Assembly (NCBI RefSeq): GCF_001039355.2
Contig: NW_019775588.1
Location: 168,188 to 229,341, forward strand
Direction: 5' to 3'
From: Lingula anatina
Lineage: Eukaryota; Brachiopoda; Lingulata; Lingulida; Lingulidae
DNA length: 61,154 nt
Made by a program: the position numbers and the translations under genes. The notes beneath the pieces are model-generated. The model was not told the origin of the DNA. It was given only the letters and a program-made list of their open reading frames with translations, and did not search any database. This document shows, piece after piece, positions 48,015 through 61,154 of the stretch (the stretch's first letter is position 1; each line of letters starts with the position of its first letter).

Positions 48015-51000
48015 CTAGAAAATGATTATTTGTGAAAAAGGAAAAATTCACCAAAAATAAATCACTTAAAAAAAAAAAAAAGAATTCAATCAGGTTGGAT
48101 TTCTAACATGCCACATTTTAGCACTCAGACTATGAATCATTTCTTTGAGAATACTAAGTAACACTTTTCTTGTTTTATAGTTTGACAGAGCACAAAATGT
48201 TTTAGTTAATTTTGACTCTATGATACATAGTACTTAACATCATGACATTTTGATTATGTACTAATGTTACTTAGGGCAATACGTGAAAAGTAATAAATTC
48301 ACACACAAAAGAAAGAAAGAAAGAAATACTTCAGTTTTTTTCCACAAGAAATCAGCCTAGTTTTCTAACTCCAGCTGTATTTGAGTACTGGCAATCACTC
48401 TTTTAAGTTGGCAGGTAATAAGTAACACAACTTTCCATTTATTGTTTAGGACTAAGGATCCTAGAGAAGTGCATGGCAATAGCAACACTAATGGCGATGA
48501 CAAAGACAGACACAAGGAAAGTCAGAAATAACAGGCACCCGAAGATGTGAGTTGCTTTTTTGTTGACAACACATATATGGCATATTACTCTGTATGAGAC
48601 AAGACACAGCAAGAGACTAGGGTGCCCTGTATTCCTCTATCTCCATCTAACTGGGGCAGGACTTCTACTTAGCTATAATGGTAGAACTCCCTGCCATTCC
48701 ATATGGGTCCATACAACACTACTGACAGTGCTTTGTGCAGGCCTAGTCCTATCCAAACACCACCGTACACTAGTTACACTTCACCACTTAGGATATAAAT
48801 TACTCTCCCTCAGGGGAGAAATTCTGGAGTTAATTTTAATTAAAATCAAATATTTTCAAAGCCTTTGTTGATCTTGCATTAGGAGGTTCCAAGTCCTCCC
48901 AATAGATGGCACTAGAAGAAGTGACTGACTGATGAAGCTGAACTAAGCCTCAGTTAAACATACAAACAATGGGATGTATGGGCTCTCCTAACTAGTTGGC
49001 TAGGGAATGAGAAGAAATCTTATTTAAAATCTATCCCTGAGGAGAAGTCATAAAATGGAGAAAAGAAAAACAACTCTGCTCAGCCAGTAACCAGATCACC
49101 TTCCAAACACAGTGCTTCATTTCACAGAGTACCCATGTCACTTCCTATCAGCTTAGTGGATGTTGCTGTGGAAACGGCTGCTCTCACTATCAGCCAGTGA
49201 CACTACAATCAGCCAGGGCTGCCAGGTTGTATTTAGAAGAATGCTTAACAGCAAGGAAGGCAATACTCTCTTTAACAGCAGGAGGGAGACAAGCCTCTTT
49301 AACTAGTCAGGGAGACCAATTTGCTTTGACTGAGGAAATAGGGCCAGTAGATGAAAAAATAAAACAAGATGGACCATGGAAAAAGAGAGCCTCAAAATAA
49401 AAAGTGATGCTTCACAGGGTTTAACTCACCTAATACAATTTTTTTAAATAGAACAATTTTTCTATTTTTCCACTCATGCTCCCAATCCCCTCCTCAAGTA
49501 TAAAGCATGCATAACCAGAAGATGTTCAAAATTTTAATTTTGTCCTACTGGGCGGTGCTTTGCATGAAAACTAGCCATTAATTGAACCAGAGGTTAGTGG
49601 GTTATGAAAAACAAACAATCTCGTTACACCACAGTCCATTCATTAAAGCTACAACAATTTCCACTTTCCAACCCTGAAGGTCCTGCCATACAATACTGCC
49701 CCTATAGAACCAACCTCAATGAATACTCATTTCTTTCTCAAGATCAGTCCAGAACCCTTTGCTCACTGAAGCAACTGCACACTGAAAACCTCCCTTTTTT
49801 TCCTTCCAAAAACAAATAAAATTTCATACTTTATTTCTGGTGAAGGGCGCACAATGGAACATTTGAGAGGGTTGCTTATTTAAGCATGACCTGCGTTTTC
49901 CCTTACATCTGCGTTATTGTGTCTCTAGTGCATACACGCAGGCAAAGGGAGGATTGGACACTGTGTACAACTATTGAATGGGGATTTGAACCAGTTGAGA
50001 GACCTGTTCTTTTTCTATCTCTAAATGCTACAGACTTATGTTGAAATTCTACATTATATAGCAGATCTGAAGTTTTATCCACATTTATCCTCGTTTTCAT
50101 ATACCCAATCACCGATCCATGCCAATTCCATCCCCCTCGTTTTGTCAAATGATCCTACATAAAAGTGAGCGGCAATGCATTAATGTTACTATTCAACCTG
50201 TACCATCATTCCCCTCTCTAGTTTTATTATATATAACCAAAATATTAGCCAGTCACCTCTGCACGGAGTAAACTTTCAGGGCATTTTGACAAAAATCTAC
50301 CAACAAATCAGTCTTCTAGTGGTTGATGAAACCAGGTAGAAACCCATCTCTTAACATAATCAAATAAAATACAGCTAGCAGTATTCTAAATTTGAGCCAG
50401 CTATCTTGGTCAGGGGGAAGCACCTTGAGAAGAGATACTTACATAGAGAGTGGCTTTGAGGCTACATTAATTGTGGCACATTTATAATTGAAATGATATA
50501 GTCAAACAGTGAAACTGATCCAAATTTCAGGTGTTTGTCTTTGATATGTGAAATGTGCATCATGTCTAACATACACCTAGAAGTGACATACTTGGATAAT
50601 AATATTTAGCAGAGGAGATCTGCAACCAGTGTCCTCCTTTGGCGCCAGAGCTTATCTATTTATCTTGGATGGATAAGCAAAGTATTGCTGTTATGAAGGC
50701 AGGGTAAATGGATGAATGAACCAGGTGATATTGATAAAGTTTCACCACAGACTTAGATAACTAATCTATAATATTCTGATAATTACTGATAAGAAATGTA
50801 CTGAAACTCGATGCACATAGGGCATGTTTCAAGAAGTCCAACTTTTCCCAACTGTCACTTATTACCTGAATACTTTCTAATATGCATTCTAGAGGTACAC
50901 TAGTTATCCATCAATGATATTTAATTTATTTTTAACTTTTCAATAAGCACTGAACCCATACCTAAATAAATAAGTCAGTTAAGGTTCTTCACCTTAAGTG

Positions 51001-53298
51001 TTAACCCCAATGAAATTCTTTTATCTGATATAATCGACTTGATATCATTTAAAATCATTGACAGGGAGAGCCAGAAATCAACTGTTATGTATGTATTTAC
51101 TCATACCACATTTCTTGCTTTAGATGTATCTCCCCTTGGGTTGCATGCATGGTTCGTGCCCATTTCCTTTCAATGACTCCTTTTGCGGTGAAAGCAAGCC
51201 TCAAAATAAATCAACTCTGACCTTGCCTATTGTTGGGAAGAAGTCATCGTAAACTGTCAGGTCTACCTTAAGTATGTTTGATGGCAGTTAATGACGGAAT
51301 AAAATGTGCACAGAAAATACATGAATTACAACGAAGTTCTGCAACACTGAACATGTGCACTCTGTAGGTAGGATGCTGCGAGTTAGGGGAAACCTTCAAT
51401 AAAAATTCATCTAGCTTGTACTGCAAAGCGAAAAATGCTGTGTACAAAAAAAAGTAAAGAAGAAATTCTCATAGAATGTGAATAATGGTACTGCCAGATG
51501 CTATTTTTGGTGGGAGGGGAGGGGAGAGGTGGCAGAGGCTAGCTAAGACAAAGAAGGTATAAAAGATGTGGTTAAAGGGCTTCATATTATCGCCATCAGC
51601 TGAGCCCACCTTAGTCTTCTACATTACTATGAACACAACAGCGCCGACAGTTTGCTCTGTTGTTCAATACTCTACACCGCAAATATTCACCCAAAAGCCT
51701 TCGCCTGTCTGCTCTTTGCTTTGTCCCATTCAGGTAGCTTTTTAGAAGCAACATTTACTTTCTCTATACAATATTGTGTAACCTTCCATAAAACCCAAGG
51801 TTACAAGGGTTGCCTGTGCTAACACTGCTGCTAATTAACACAGGGGAGTGTCAACAAATCTTGTTGGTAGAGGCAGGGAATATTGAATGGTCGTCTTTCC
51901 TCCTCATCTTGTGTCACTGTTTCCTGTGGAAAGTGGATGCACTCGCTACAGACCAATTTAGTGCCCTGAAGGCTTTCACACAAACACCACATATATATGA
52001 TTATTTTTCTCTCTTTCTACAGCTTTTCTCTATCACTTTTCTCTTTTATCTCTACCTTTTTTTTCTACCTGCTCTTTCTTTCCAATATTTCTTTTTTTCT
52101 AACTCTCTGAGTAGAAGTAATTTCAGAAAAGAAGATTAATTATGTCCCCAAAGGGACAAGAAAGATTTTAAAATGGTATTAAACATTAGTGCTGCAAATA
52201 AAAAACCAACTTGGACATCATGGAAAAGAACAGATAGCATACAGTTTTCATGGGCGTGCAATTTTTCTAAGTCGCAGTGAAAAAAATTTAGTCAATCAGA
52301 GCCATATAATACATTCAAACAAAATGTTAGCAGGCACACACTGCCCCATGTATCTGAAAATATTGAATAGCTTGGCATGCCAGTGAAAATTATACCTGTG
52401 CAAATATCTAATTTCCGCAAAGTAAACATTGCTCCACTGCAGACATTCTCAAAGATTAGAGGCCCAGCTCTCTCCCCTGTTTTACCCTATTACTGTGTAT
52501 ACACTCCCTGAAAGGTGAGCTATGGGAATGGTACAAAAAGTTCCTGTGGAAGTCCGGGTGTTGCTTTTACATAGAACGTTACTGTGCAATTTCTCAAACA
52601 GTGGTTGACTGCCGGCCCCTGCTAAGACTAGGCTGCAGTAATAGAACAAACAAATGGCTGCCATGCAGGATCTTAATTAAATTTTCTGTTGTAAAGGTCT
52701 TGATCAATTTTCATCCCGTCTTCTTCCCTCTCTCCTCCCCTTTTTTTTTGTTGTTGTGATTCTTCAGGAAAGCAATCTCTTTCTATTATTGGAGTAGCAA
52801 AATGCTGGATACACAGTCAAAGGGGGAAGACTTCTATTTATATAACATCAGATTGCATTAAAATGTATTTTTTAGCCATTATGTGTTTGTAAATCAATGC
52901 TAGTCATTTAAAAGTTCATATTAAATTAATATTTTTAAATTGCTTTAACAAACAACTGGGTAACTGGTGCTCAGGTTTAATTAAGCTGCTGATGGCACCA
53001 CTTATTGTCTGGTGACAACACTAAAGGGCTAGCGAAATTCAGCACATTCAAATAAAGACTGGGCTAGTAAAAATGCATTAAATTCAAAGGAGTTAGGTTG
53101 GCCTAACTATTGTCCTAGAAATCCAATGGAACCCTTGCTGAAAGCAATCAGATAACAAACTCGCAAGCCTCCTCAAGCAGCGACAGGGTAATTAACTTCC
53201 GTGTGTACCTGGGTTCAGAAAGCTACCTGGACACACTGCAGTCTTTGCTGAGATTATGATAGCAGAAAGTCATTCTCCTCCAACTCCAGGATAGAGAC

Positions 53299-53520
53299 TG
53301 AGACCCCATTCCCAAAGATTAGATCGATCCAACTAGATCGACCTAACTCCCTGGGGGTTCACGCTAAATAGCTGTCAGCCTAGCGGGCACGAAAGTTAAT
53401 TAACCCCTTACAGCTTGTAGTAGGCGGGACGGACATTTAAGCCAGATTATCTGACAGTAATCTAGTGAGATTCCCCACGGGGATAGATCGATCTAAAATC
53501 TATGGGAATGCACCCTGAGA
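53299..53520. mobile_element. Foldback MITE, family A, copy 3
   Basis: The left end contains ccccattcccaaagatt and tagatcgatccaa. The right end, on the other strand, contains gtgcattcccatagatttta and gatcgatctatcc. Both go on to ggggtt/ggggaa and ctgtcag. The centre has ttaattaaccccttacagct, comparable to the centre of the copy at 60552. Confidence 0.7.
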
Positions 53521-55469
53521 TTCTGAATATCATAACACAAGTTCAGAGAAAGACTCCTTGTTTTGTCTCTGCTTGTATGTGTATCTGCCATTCTTACTTT
53601 ACTATGAGTGCAAACAATGCACATGCACGTCCAGGTAGCTTCCAGAAGCTGAGTGTCAAGAAAGTTAATAACCCACTAGCTAATGTGATGTAACTCGTTC
53701 TGAATGGCCCCAAACACAGGCAGTAGGCCAAGTGATCTGCCGAAATTTCATTATGAACTTAAAAGATCAAGTAGTATGTTTTTATAGTGAAAAGTTATAC
53801 ACTGATTTCCATTTTAATTCCCTTTGAGTGCCAGATAAAAGTTATATATGATGTAAATACAAGTTTTATATAGGATGTCAAAAAAGCATGTATTGCATGA
53901 ATACTTTTCTTTTACGTGTGTAATATATATATTTTTTAGCTAATCCATGGAATGTCCAGTAACCAGTATTTATATTGCCTCAAATCAGAGCAATAAAAAC
54001 ACTTTTTTCCATTCAACTGAATGATGTGCTCCTACCTAAGGATCCTGATTGTTAAGATGGTAATTCTTTACCTTATATAGCAAAATTTTACTAACTTACA
54101 AATACTGAGCTTCAGTACAAAAAGTTTTCCTTTTAATTTTTTGTGCTTTAAAAGCCAAGACATAACACTGTCTTTCTTTCCTTGACTTTACTCTTTGCAC
54201 CTTTTCTTTATTTCCCCATCCCCTCATATTTCTTTTCTATTTGCCACAACTCAGCTAGTGCTTGTTCAAGCCCTTTCATCATCTTCTGGCCATAAAATAG
54301 GATTGCCTTCGACAATTGGTTGACTGTAGATGAAAGCCCACCTAGCCCAAACTACGCCATTAAATACATCTAAATGACAGGGTCCCCTCTTGTGGAGGAA
54401 CTGAACAAGAATGGTCTCCATAGCAACGGAGTGACAGGTAGTGATTTTCCTGCGTTATCTTCTTAAGTAATCGAAAAATTGGCTACTGTGCTTTGGTTTC
54501 ATCAAGGCTTTAAATGTGCTTGTGGGTCATAGAGCCAGCCCTTTATACACCACTACGCTATTTCCACTAAAATTCTGCCACAGGATTAAAAAGTCTGTGT
54601 CACAACACTCCTAAACAGTTCATTTAAAATTACAAGCACTTTATCAGAATATTAAGTTTATTGCATAAACTTTTCAAAATAAAGGTAAATCACTTCAAAT
54701 ATTGCCAACTTATACCATCCAACTGGTCAACCAAAACTTTACAATGTTTACCATATCTCAAAGCCACCACAGGAGACATTTAAGAATATGACCTAGTACA
54801 AGTGTGATCCCAAATCTTTGCTATTACCCAAATGCATGCCATGGCATATTAAATGGCGTTACCTCCACCCTGCACCAGCGGGGCATAGATAAAAGACTGG
54901 AGCTATGTGAGAGGTTGAAAAGGACTCCTGTTTGCTGTTGGATTTACATCTCGACTAAGGACCGATAAAACATTACCCAAATCTCTTAAAGAATGTTGAG
55001 TAACACCCAAGACCTAAAGCCATGTTTGCCCTAAAACCCACTTTTGAAAAGACCAATGATGACATTTTTAAAAGATTTTTTATACTTAACTAAGTACCTG
55101 CCTTTTTTTTAAATGAAATGTGACTGCAAACCCTGATAAATTCAGAGAACCTGATAGATGAAACCTTAAAAATGACAGATCACTTCAGGTCTATTCTGTG
55201 TTTGTCAAAAAGTTCTGTCTTAACTTGGATGGATTGAATATAACAATGCATATGAAATCTTTAAAATATGTGAATCCTGGCTGTTTATTACTGATTGAAG
55301 CTAGGTACAGCACAAGGCATGTGTTCTGCTGCTAGCCCTGTCCAAGACTTGTTCCAAGAGTTCTCTATCTGAGGTCTAACTTTGGGTTCTCATCAATAGT
55401 TCCCATTGATATTTGCCTTGCTTCTCCTTCAATACAAATTATATTTTAAATTACCTTTTACCAGGCAAA

Positions 55470-55580
55470 AAGAGGCAGAGAGATCATCAGGGGGATTAAG
55501 CAGCTTCTTTTTAAGCAGGGTCAGCCATATTTAGTCCGCAGATCAGTAAGTCCGTGTATCATCTGTTCTGAATGTGATAG
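55470..55580. mobile_element. Partial family B element
   Basis: agatcatcagggggatta, ggtcagccatatttagt, gatcagtaagtc and gtatcatctgttctgaatgt follow the right half of the element at 9173-9426 in order. The matching left arm is absent, so this is a truncated copy. Confidence 0.6.
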
Positions 55581-58500
55581 CTTTAAATTAAAGTTTCTTT
55601 GTAAAAACAGCCCAGTTGTCTTGATAATCTTAGCAAGACAAGTACCCCTGCACAGTATTTTTGCTATTGATATATTTTCTAAAAATAACCTTCTACAGGA
55701 AATATTCCATCACAAAATTGGTTCATATGTTCATAAAAATCAAATATATCACTAGGGAAAAACTTTTAGGATTGCTGGTATTTCACAAAAACATCTCATC
55801 CTCCAATAATATGTATATACTAATGATTGCACAGGGTAAAATAAACATTTTATCAAAATGAAGAAACTGTGCAGTGTTTCAGGGCATGCCCTAGTCTTAG
55901 CAATGCCATTTGCTTTAATGAGAGCTTAATATCCACTGATTCTTGGACAATTATATACAGCTGCATTGGACAGTTGTCCTAAAGATCTCTTCTACTTTGG
56001 AGTGTATCCACTCTGAGAGAAAGGAAGACCTCGAAGAGACTGCTGGCATTAAAAAATGTGTACTTCAAAATTACACATAGACATGCACACACACATGCAT
56101 GATGTAACATTTATCAACAGACCTCTAGAAGCCATGCAATGTAATGCAGAAGGCATTTGAAGGGCATAATAGTAGCAACAACCCAGGTTCTACAACTTCT
56201 ATACATCAGGTCAGGGGGTTACAATAATGATTGCCAGAACAACAAAAGTATGCTTTTAAACCTCATGACTGATTGCACCTGTTTATAGCATTATCAACTA
56301 TTTGGTGCCCTTTCACACCTCACCTTCCACTGCACTAGAAATGTCATTTAGTATTAGCACTGGCAATTAATAATTATTATTCATTATTTGTGTCAAAAAT
56401 AGGATTTCAACCTGAGACTATTAATGAAGCACCATGTCTGAGACAAACTGATAATTTTTTAACAAACTTTCAAATCAGTGTGGCACTGGCTGATATATTA
56501 TAGTGTCCCAATTGTAAGTTTATCTTATGCATCTTTTTAGACTCCCACCCCTGTTTTTGGCATAAATCTGACCATTTCATACTGCCCTAAGATAAATTCC
56601 ACCCTGATTTTCAGGGTTTCCTCTTCCTGCCTGGTTCCATGTTGCCTTACACTTTTATGATTAATATCAACCTCATGCTCAGGGTGCCTGACTGGGGTCA
56701 GAGCACTTTTTAGTTCTATGATAAATACCACCTTCACACATGGGGTGCCTTGTTCCTGCCTGCTACCAGAGACTGTTCAATTCATAAGAGGATCATTACC
56801 TCTTTATTATCCTAATAAGGATCAATACCATTCAGCGCAATCAGCAGAGAACAAGTCCAATCCCTAGGTGTCTCTGACAGCAGGTTATACATTCACATTC
56901 ATCATCTGGCCCCAGATAATACATGGATGTCAAACAGAAAACTCCATCTTTAGCATGTGCAGTAATTACATTATGGGTAACACTTATCTTTGTTGCTGAA
57001 TCAGTATTTGGAGGAAGCTAAGACGAAACTTCACTGACTTTCAATTAAGAGATAATGGTTTTTATAAATACAAATCAGCATGGGTTACTTTTACTTATAC
57101 AGTACTGTAAGTAATCTGTCAGAGATATTTGATTCAGTTCACTTATCACAGAATCATTCATAAGCTCAAGTTATCAAGTCATATGTATATCCAACTACAT
57201 AAAAATTACACCTTCTAAATAACAGACCCACATCAGATACTGGGGTCTCACACTCCATAACCACAATCTTCTTTCTGGCACTACAAGTCCCCACCCACTG
57301 TTAAGGCACCATAGCAAACATTATCAAAGAAAGAGTAAAGTTGCTGCAGTTAGCACAAGGAGTCCTCGCCTTTCCCATGCTGCTTTCACAATCGCTGCCA
57401 TCTTGATTCTCTACATCCTGTCACTCGGAGAGCTGCCATCAATGGCACAAAGCTCCGCACTGCTATCTGAACACCACTTCATTTCCTTCCTTACACCATA
57501 GAAGAGTAAACTCACAAAAATATGGTTTGTTCTAATTGTTAACAAGAAAAAAAATGTATGTGTGGTTCTAAAAAGTTTCCAAATTCAACATATTTTCAAC
57601 ATATTTTACCACTAACCTACAAACTAATCAAGTATATCAAATATAGCATCTTTTGGTTGCAAACAAAACTATTAAATCATATTTTTCTGAAACCACAACA
57701 GGCAGGTTCAAAAATGCATTTGTCTTTATAAGGCCACCTTTCATAGTGAGGTCTAATGCTTTTTCTTAAACTGCAATTTTCCTCACACAAGCCTAAAGCA
57801 GTTCTGCGTGAAGCTCTAAAGATTCTGGGAATTTATCCAGAAAGAAGTTGGAGTGTATATGGCTCTGACTTGGCATCAACACACATAAAATGAGATACTG
57901 GGAACCCCTGTCCCAGTGCCAATGTCAACTAATTACAGCATCTCTAAAACATTCAGAGACTCAGGTTCCTCAGTTGAAGTTCTGCTGTGAACTTCTTATT
58001 TCTACACCATTTCTCTCCAAATAACAGTGTCCTGTTTAGACAAACTAATCTTTTTTATTATGTGTTGTAGACTTGAGAGAGAGAGCATGAGAGAGAAATG
58101 GGAAAGTTTGCCAAAGAAAGGAAAGAAAAAACTAGATTTAAATAAAATAATTCACAGTGGGACCTCCATTATTTCATCACTTCCTCCCGTTCCCCCTACA
58201 ACCCTTAAGTTGGCATACAAGATCTGTGTGTTAATGGAGATGTTTGTATTAAAAGTGTAGCTTGAGGGTTGGGGCATAGCCCTCTTTGTGTGCCTCAATT
58301 CAGATACAATGGCCTCCTCAGACAGTTCAAATAGCTGCCTCTATTTGAACACTTTATGTGTGCTCTTGCTACTATTGTTTCATGTTTACGCGGATCAAAA
58401 TTCAAGAGGACTTGTTCTCATGACTACCCTGTACAGATCAGGGAAGAATTTAGGTCTAGAAGCCAAAGCCATTTTTGATGTAATTTACCTTGTGCCTATA

Positions 58501-60551
58501 TTGAATATGTTGTCAAGAAACTATGTTTCACAAAATTTCATTTTTTTTTTCAACTTTCTTGTAACCAAAGCGAATGCTACATATATTTAAGGTAAAGAAA
58601 ATTTTGAATACACACACACACACTGAGTTTCAGTTTGAAATTCTACAAAAGTAATAGCAAAATGACAATAAATTCAATTTATATCTTAGCAGTTCTTCAG
58701 TTACATGCCAAATTTTTACAATAGCTTCTACACCAATGAAGTATTTTGTTTTAGGGACATCAGAGTTTGTGAAATTCCTGTGTGAGAATATTAAAACATT
58801 TTGTTATGGCAATTAGTCTGCCTGGTTTTCTCAAAGTCTTGACCTGTGGGGAGAGGGGCGGGTTAGGTTACACAAAATTGGCAAAGGGAAAGGAAGCTTA
58901 AGCAGAGAGATTAACTTTCTTTGAACGTGCAGCCATGTGCTAATGGGTCTGAAATACCACAGTGTGCTACAGAATATGTGTGTGCGTGTGTGGGTAGGTG
59001 TGTGCATGTCAGAGAGAGAGAGAGAGAAGAGGGAGGGAAAGAATAGAACATGGTTTATCAGCTGGACTAAATCACAATTTAACTTGGCACAAATAATCCA
59101 TTGGTCTACTTATAGGTCTGTCAAGGATTCTTTGTCTCCAGTACAGAAAAAAACCCCCAGTGATTTGTCACCAGCCTGTGTGACCACAAGGTAAATATGT
59201 CACCATAGATCACACCAGGTCATAGGTAGCATCACTTATGACACATGGAGTTTCAACTAAAATATGCCTAAAAATATGCAGAAGAACAATACTTCTATAA
59301 TTCAATTACTAATTATTACTTGTCTTTTTAATTTATTTGATGACAGACAGTTATATCATTTTGTCTAATGGGTTCTTTACTGGTGCCTTGTAAAAATCTT
59401 TTTTGGGCCAAGGTGTGTTAGAAAACTATTAGCTGTCATTTGAGTCCAAAGACATAAAAATAAAATCCACTTTCAGGTGATATGTAGATATGCTGAAATA
59501 AAACTGCAAGTTAGCCAAGGGAGCACAGGCATTTTAATATGAGCAAAAAAGAAAAAAAATCACTATTTCAATCAATCAAGTCAGGCCATTCAGTTTGTAC
59601 ATGTCAAATTTTTTTCAAGATTATGTTCTCTTACTGATACTTTTTATAAATATGGTGCAGTGGAACACAGGGTCACCTGAAGAAGGTATGTATATGTGTG
59701 TGTGTGTGTGGGGGGGGGGATGGGGTCTGACACCAAAGGAGGGTGGGGACAGGCCAACCCATCTTTTCTTCAGGGTTACCACTGATTAGTTTGCCTTTCA
59801 AAAGCACTGATGTCAAGTAGGTTAAAACGAATCAACACAATATGGTGGTTGTATTTGCAAACTCACGTGTGTAAATGTAGGCAACAGAGAGCCAGGCTAT
59901 GTGTGCTGTTTGATAAAAGGCACACAACCCCACTCCCATTCTTATACCCCTTACATTCACTTAACAAAAGGTCAGGAGGGGAAGAGGACACCATGAACAC
60001 TAACCAGGTTTTCATTTCTTATTTTTGGGGGGAGACCAGGAGGAACTGCTTTTAAAAAACAGAAAAACAAATATCATAAATTACCTGGCCATTTGTTGGT
60101 ACATAATCCTGTCTAATGATAGGGAACTTCCGGAAATAATTTCAAGGTTAAACCCTAATAATCTGAAGCTGTGTTTTTTTTTTCTTTTTTTTTCTGCTTT
60201 TTCATAGGTAGTTTACTGAATTGAAATCCAGTTCATTATCCCTTTTTTCAAGCTTTACTCCTCTTCTCAATATCATATCTTTGGTAGAAGCCAGTAGGAA
60301 TGCAACAAGTATGAAAAAGATGAAGAAAACATCTATCCCATATTTTTGAAAAATTCTGAATGCAGTTAAATTTCAGGTGCCTCCTGAGAGTCTGCTGCAT
60401 TTATTTCTGCATCAAAAGACACCAAATTTGACTAATGCAGCAAAATGCTAGCAGTGAAAGTAGATAGCAGTTCCAATTTGGTCCCCTTTGCTCTGGGGAA
60501 ATTCTCCATCAACTCTTTCACTGCTGGCAATGAGAACTGGACCCATGGAGC

Positions 60552-60831
60552 CTTTAGGAACGTTCCCATAAACTTCTCGCACCAGCTGGATCCATCAAAC
60601 TCTGCGTGGATTCTCACTAAATTCTATTCAGAGTAAGCAGCTTAAATGTCTGGCACACCTACTCAAGCTGCTAGGGGGGTAATTAATGATAGTCAATTAA
60701 CCCCTACTGGTTATTCAAGGGGGTGTGGCAGACAATTAAGCCGATTACACTGACAGTAAGCTTCAGCAAGAAGCCCTGCAGAGATAGATCGATCCAGCTA
60801 GTATGATGGGTTTATGGGAACGCAGTCTTAG
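60552..60831. mobile_element. Foldback MITE, family A, copy 4
   Basis: The left end ctttaggaacgttcccataa matches the other-strand right end ctaagactgcgttcccataa. Arms continue through ggatccatc/ggatcgatc, aagcagcttaaatgtctggc and its counterpart gcagacaattaagc. The centre is the GC/AT-mixed ctgctaggggggtaattaat. This is the most complete copy of the family and gives the best idea of its ends. Confidence 0.8.
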
Positions 60832-61154
60832 TATGCGGAGCAAATAAAGAGGAAAAGAAGAATGAAAACAAAGAAGACTGGAGCCATATATGAGCACATT
60901 ATGTGTGGTCATGAAAGAAAGAGCAAATTAAGAGACCACTAATCACTTTCCAAGGAGCAAGTGTCCTGGCCAGATATGTTATATACAGTTCAATAATAAA
61001 GCACACAATAAGACAAACAGCAGCACCAAGAATCAAAAGAAAAAAAAATCCCACAAAGACCTTTACATACCAAAACAACTGTGAACATGCATACAAACAA
61101 TATATTTGCATGGTACCAGTTTAGATTACTCTCTTATGTAATAAGGGGTCAATG

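Larger units (their letters stand above)
48015..61154. other. Upstream intron(s) of the inhibitory SMAD, no exon recognised
   Basis: I looked on the minus strand for an MH1-like segment (Cys/His zinc-binding residues, a CNPYH-type block) and for a PPPPYSR-type PY motif and found neither. The rest of the gene probably lies beyond 61154. This interval holds two family A foldback elements, part of a family B element and short GT/GA tracts (about 58980-59020 and 59690-59720); the remainder is AT-rich and unremarkable. Confidence 0.5.

Noticed and set aside
49970-50010. tRNA-like B box (GGTTCAAATCC on the minus strand)
   Set aside because: The flanking bases do not form a T-stem, and no A box or acceptor stem is found at the right distance.
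60432-60636. Opposed open frames near the right end
   Set aside because: They overlap the arm of a family A foldback element and have no domain.
1-61154. CRISPR arrays, operons, phage or plasmid functions
   Set aside because: Nothing in the window resembles prokaryotic organisation; repeats are microsatellites, minisatellites and transposon ends.

Overview
The window is animal nuclear DNA. It is AT-rich, carries intron-split genes with GT..AG junctions, and is scattered with microsatellites, minisatellites and short inverted-repeat (MITE-like) elements. I see no bacterial operons, rRNA, tRNA or CRISPR. The two recognisable genes are conserved across bilaterians. Their divergence from the human proteins and the intron sizes fit an invertebrate, probably a lophotrochozoan such as a mollusc or annelid. 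That placement is inference, not demonstrated.

Left part (about 1-16.6 kb, + strand): a complete dymeclin gene (DYM). Fifteen coding exons between 4149 and 14571 join in one frame to 668 residues; human dymeclin has 669. The non-coding first exon must lie upstream of 4142 and is not identified with confidence. A roughly 2 kb 3'UTR ends near an AATAAA at 16557. The assembly carries an exact 679-bp direct duplication of two DYM exons, the copies separated by one N (7772). The phases do not fit if both copies are spliced, so this is almost certainly an unmerged contig overlap.

Middle part (about 16.6-41.2 kb): a gene-poor interval. It holds one good candidate coding exon on the + strand (22566-22781, product not recognised), a 155-codon minus-strand ORF beginning with a signal-peptide-like segment (37176-37643), and a decayed Tc1/mariner-like transposase. 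It also holds a MITE with hAT-like ends, tandem repeats, and several CpG-containing complex blocks that resemble conserved regulatory DNA. One block has a perfect TGIF/MEIS-type dimer site.

Right part (about 41.2-61.2 kb, - strand): the 3' end of an inhibitory SMAD (Smad6/7 type). The last exon (41272-41810) encodes the whole MH2 domain and ends without the C-terminal SSXS motif of receptor SMADs. A 36-nt micro-exon at 47979-48014 joins to it in phase. The MH1 domain and start codon are not visible and probably lie beyond 61154. Its introns hold foldback elements, a 69-bp minisatellite and plain AT-rich sequence.

The most interesting biology is the neighbourhood itself. DYM and SMAD7 are also neighbours on human 18q21.1, so the DYM/inhibitory-SMAD linkage looks ancient. 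The orientation here is convergent. I found nothing that amounts to a new biological system.
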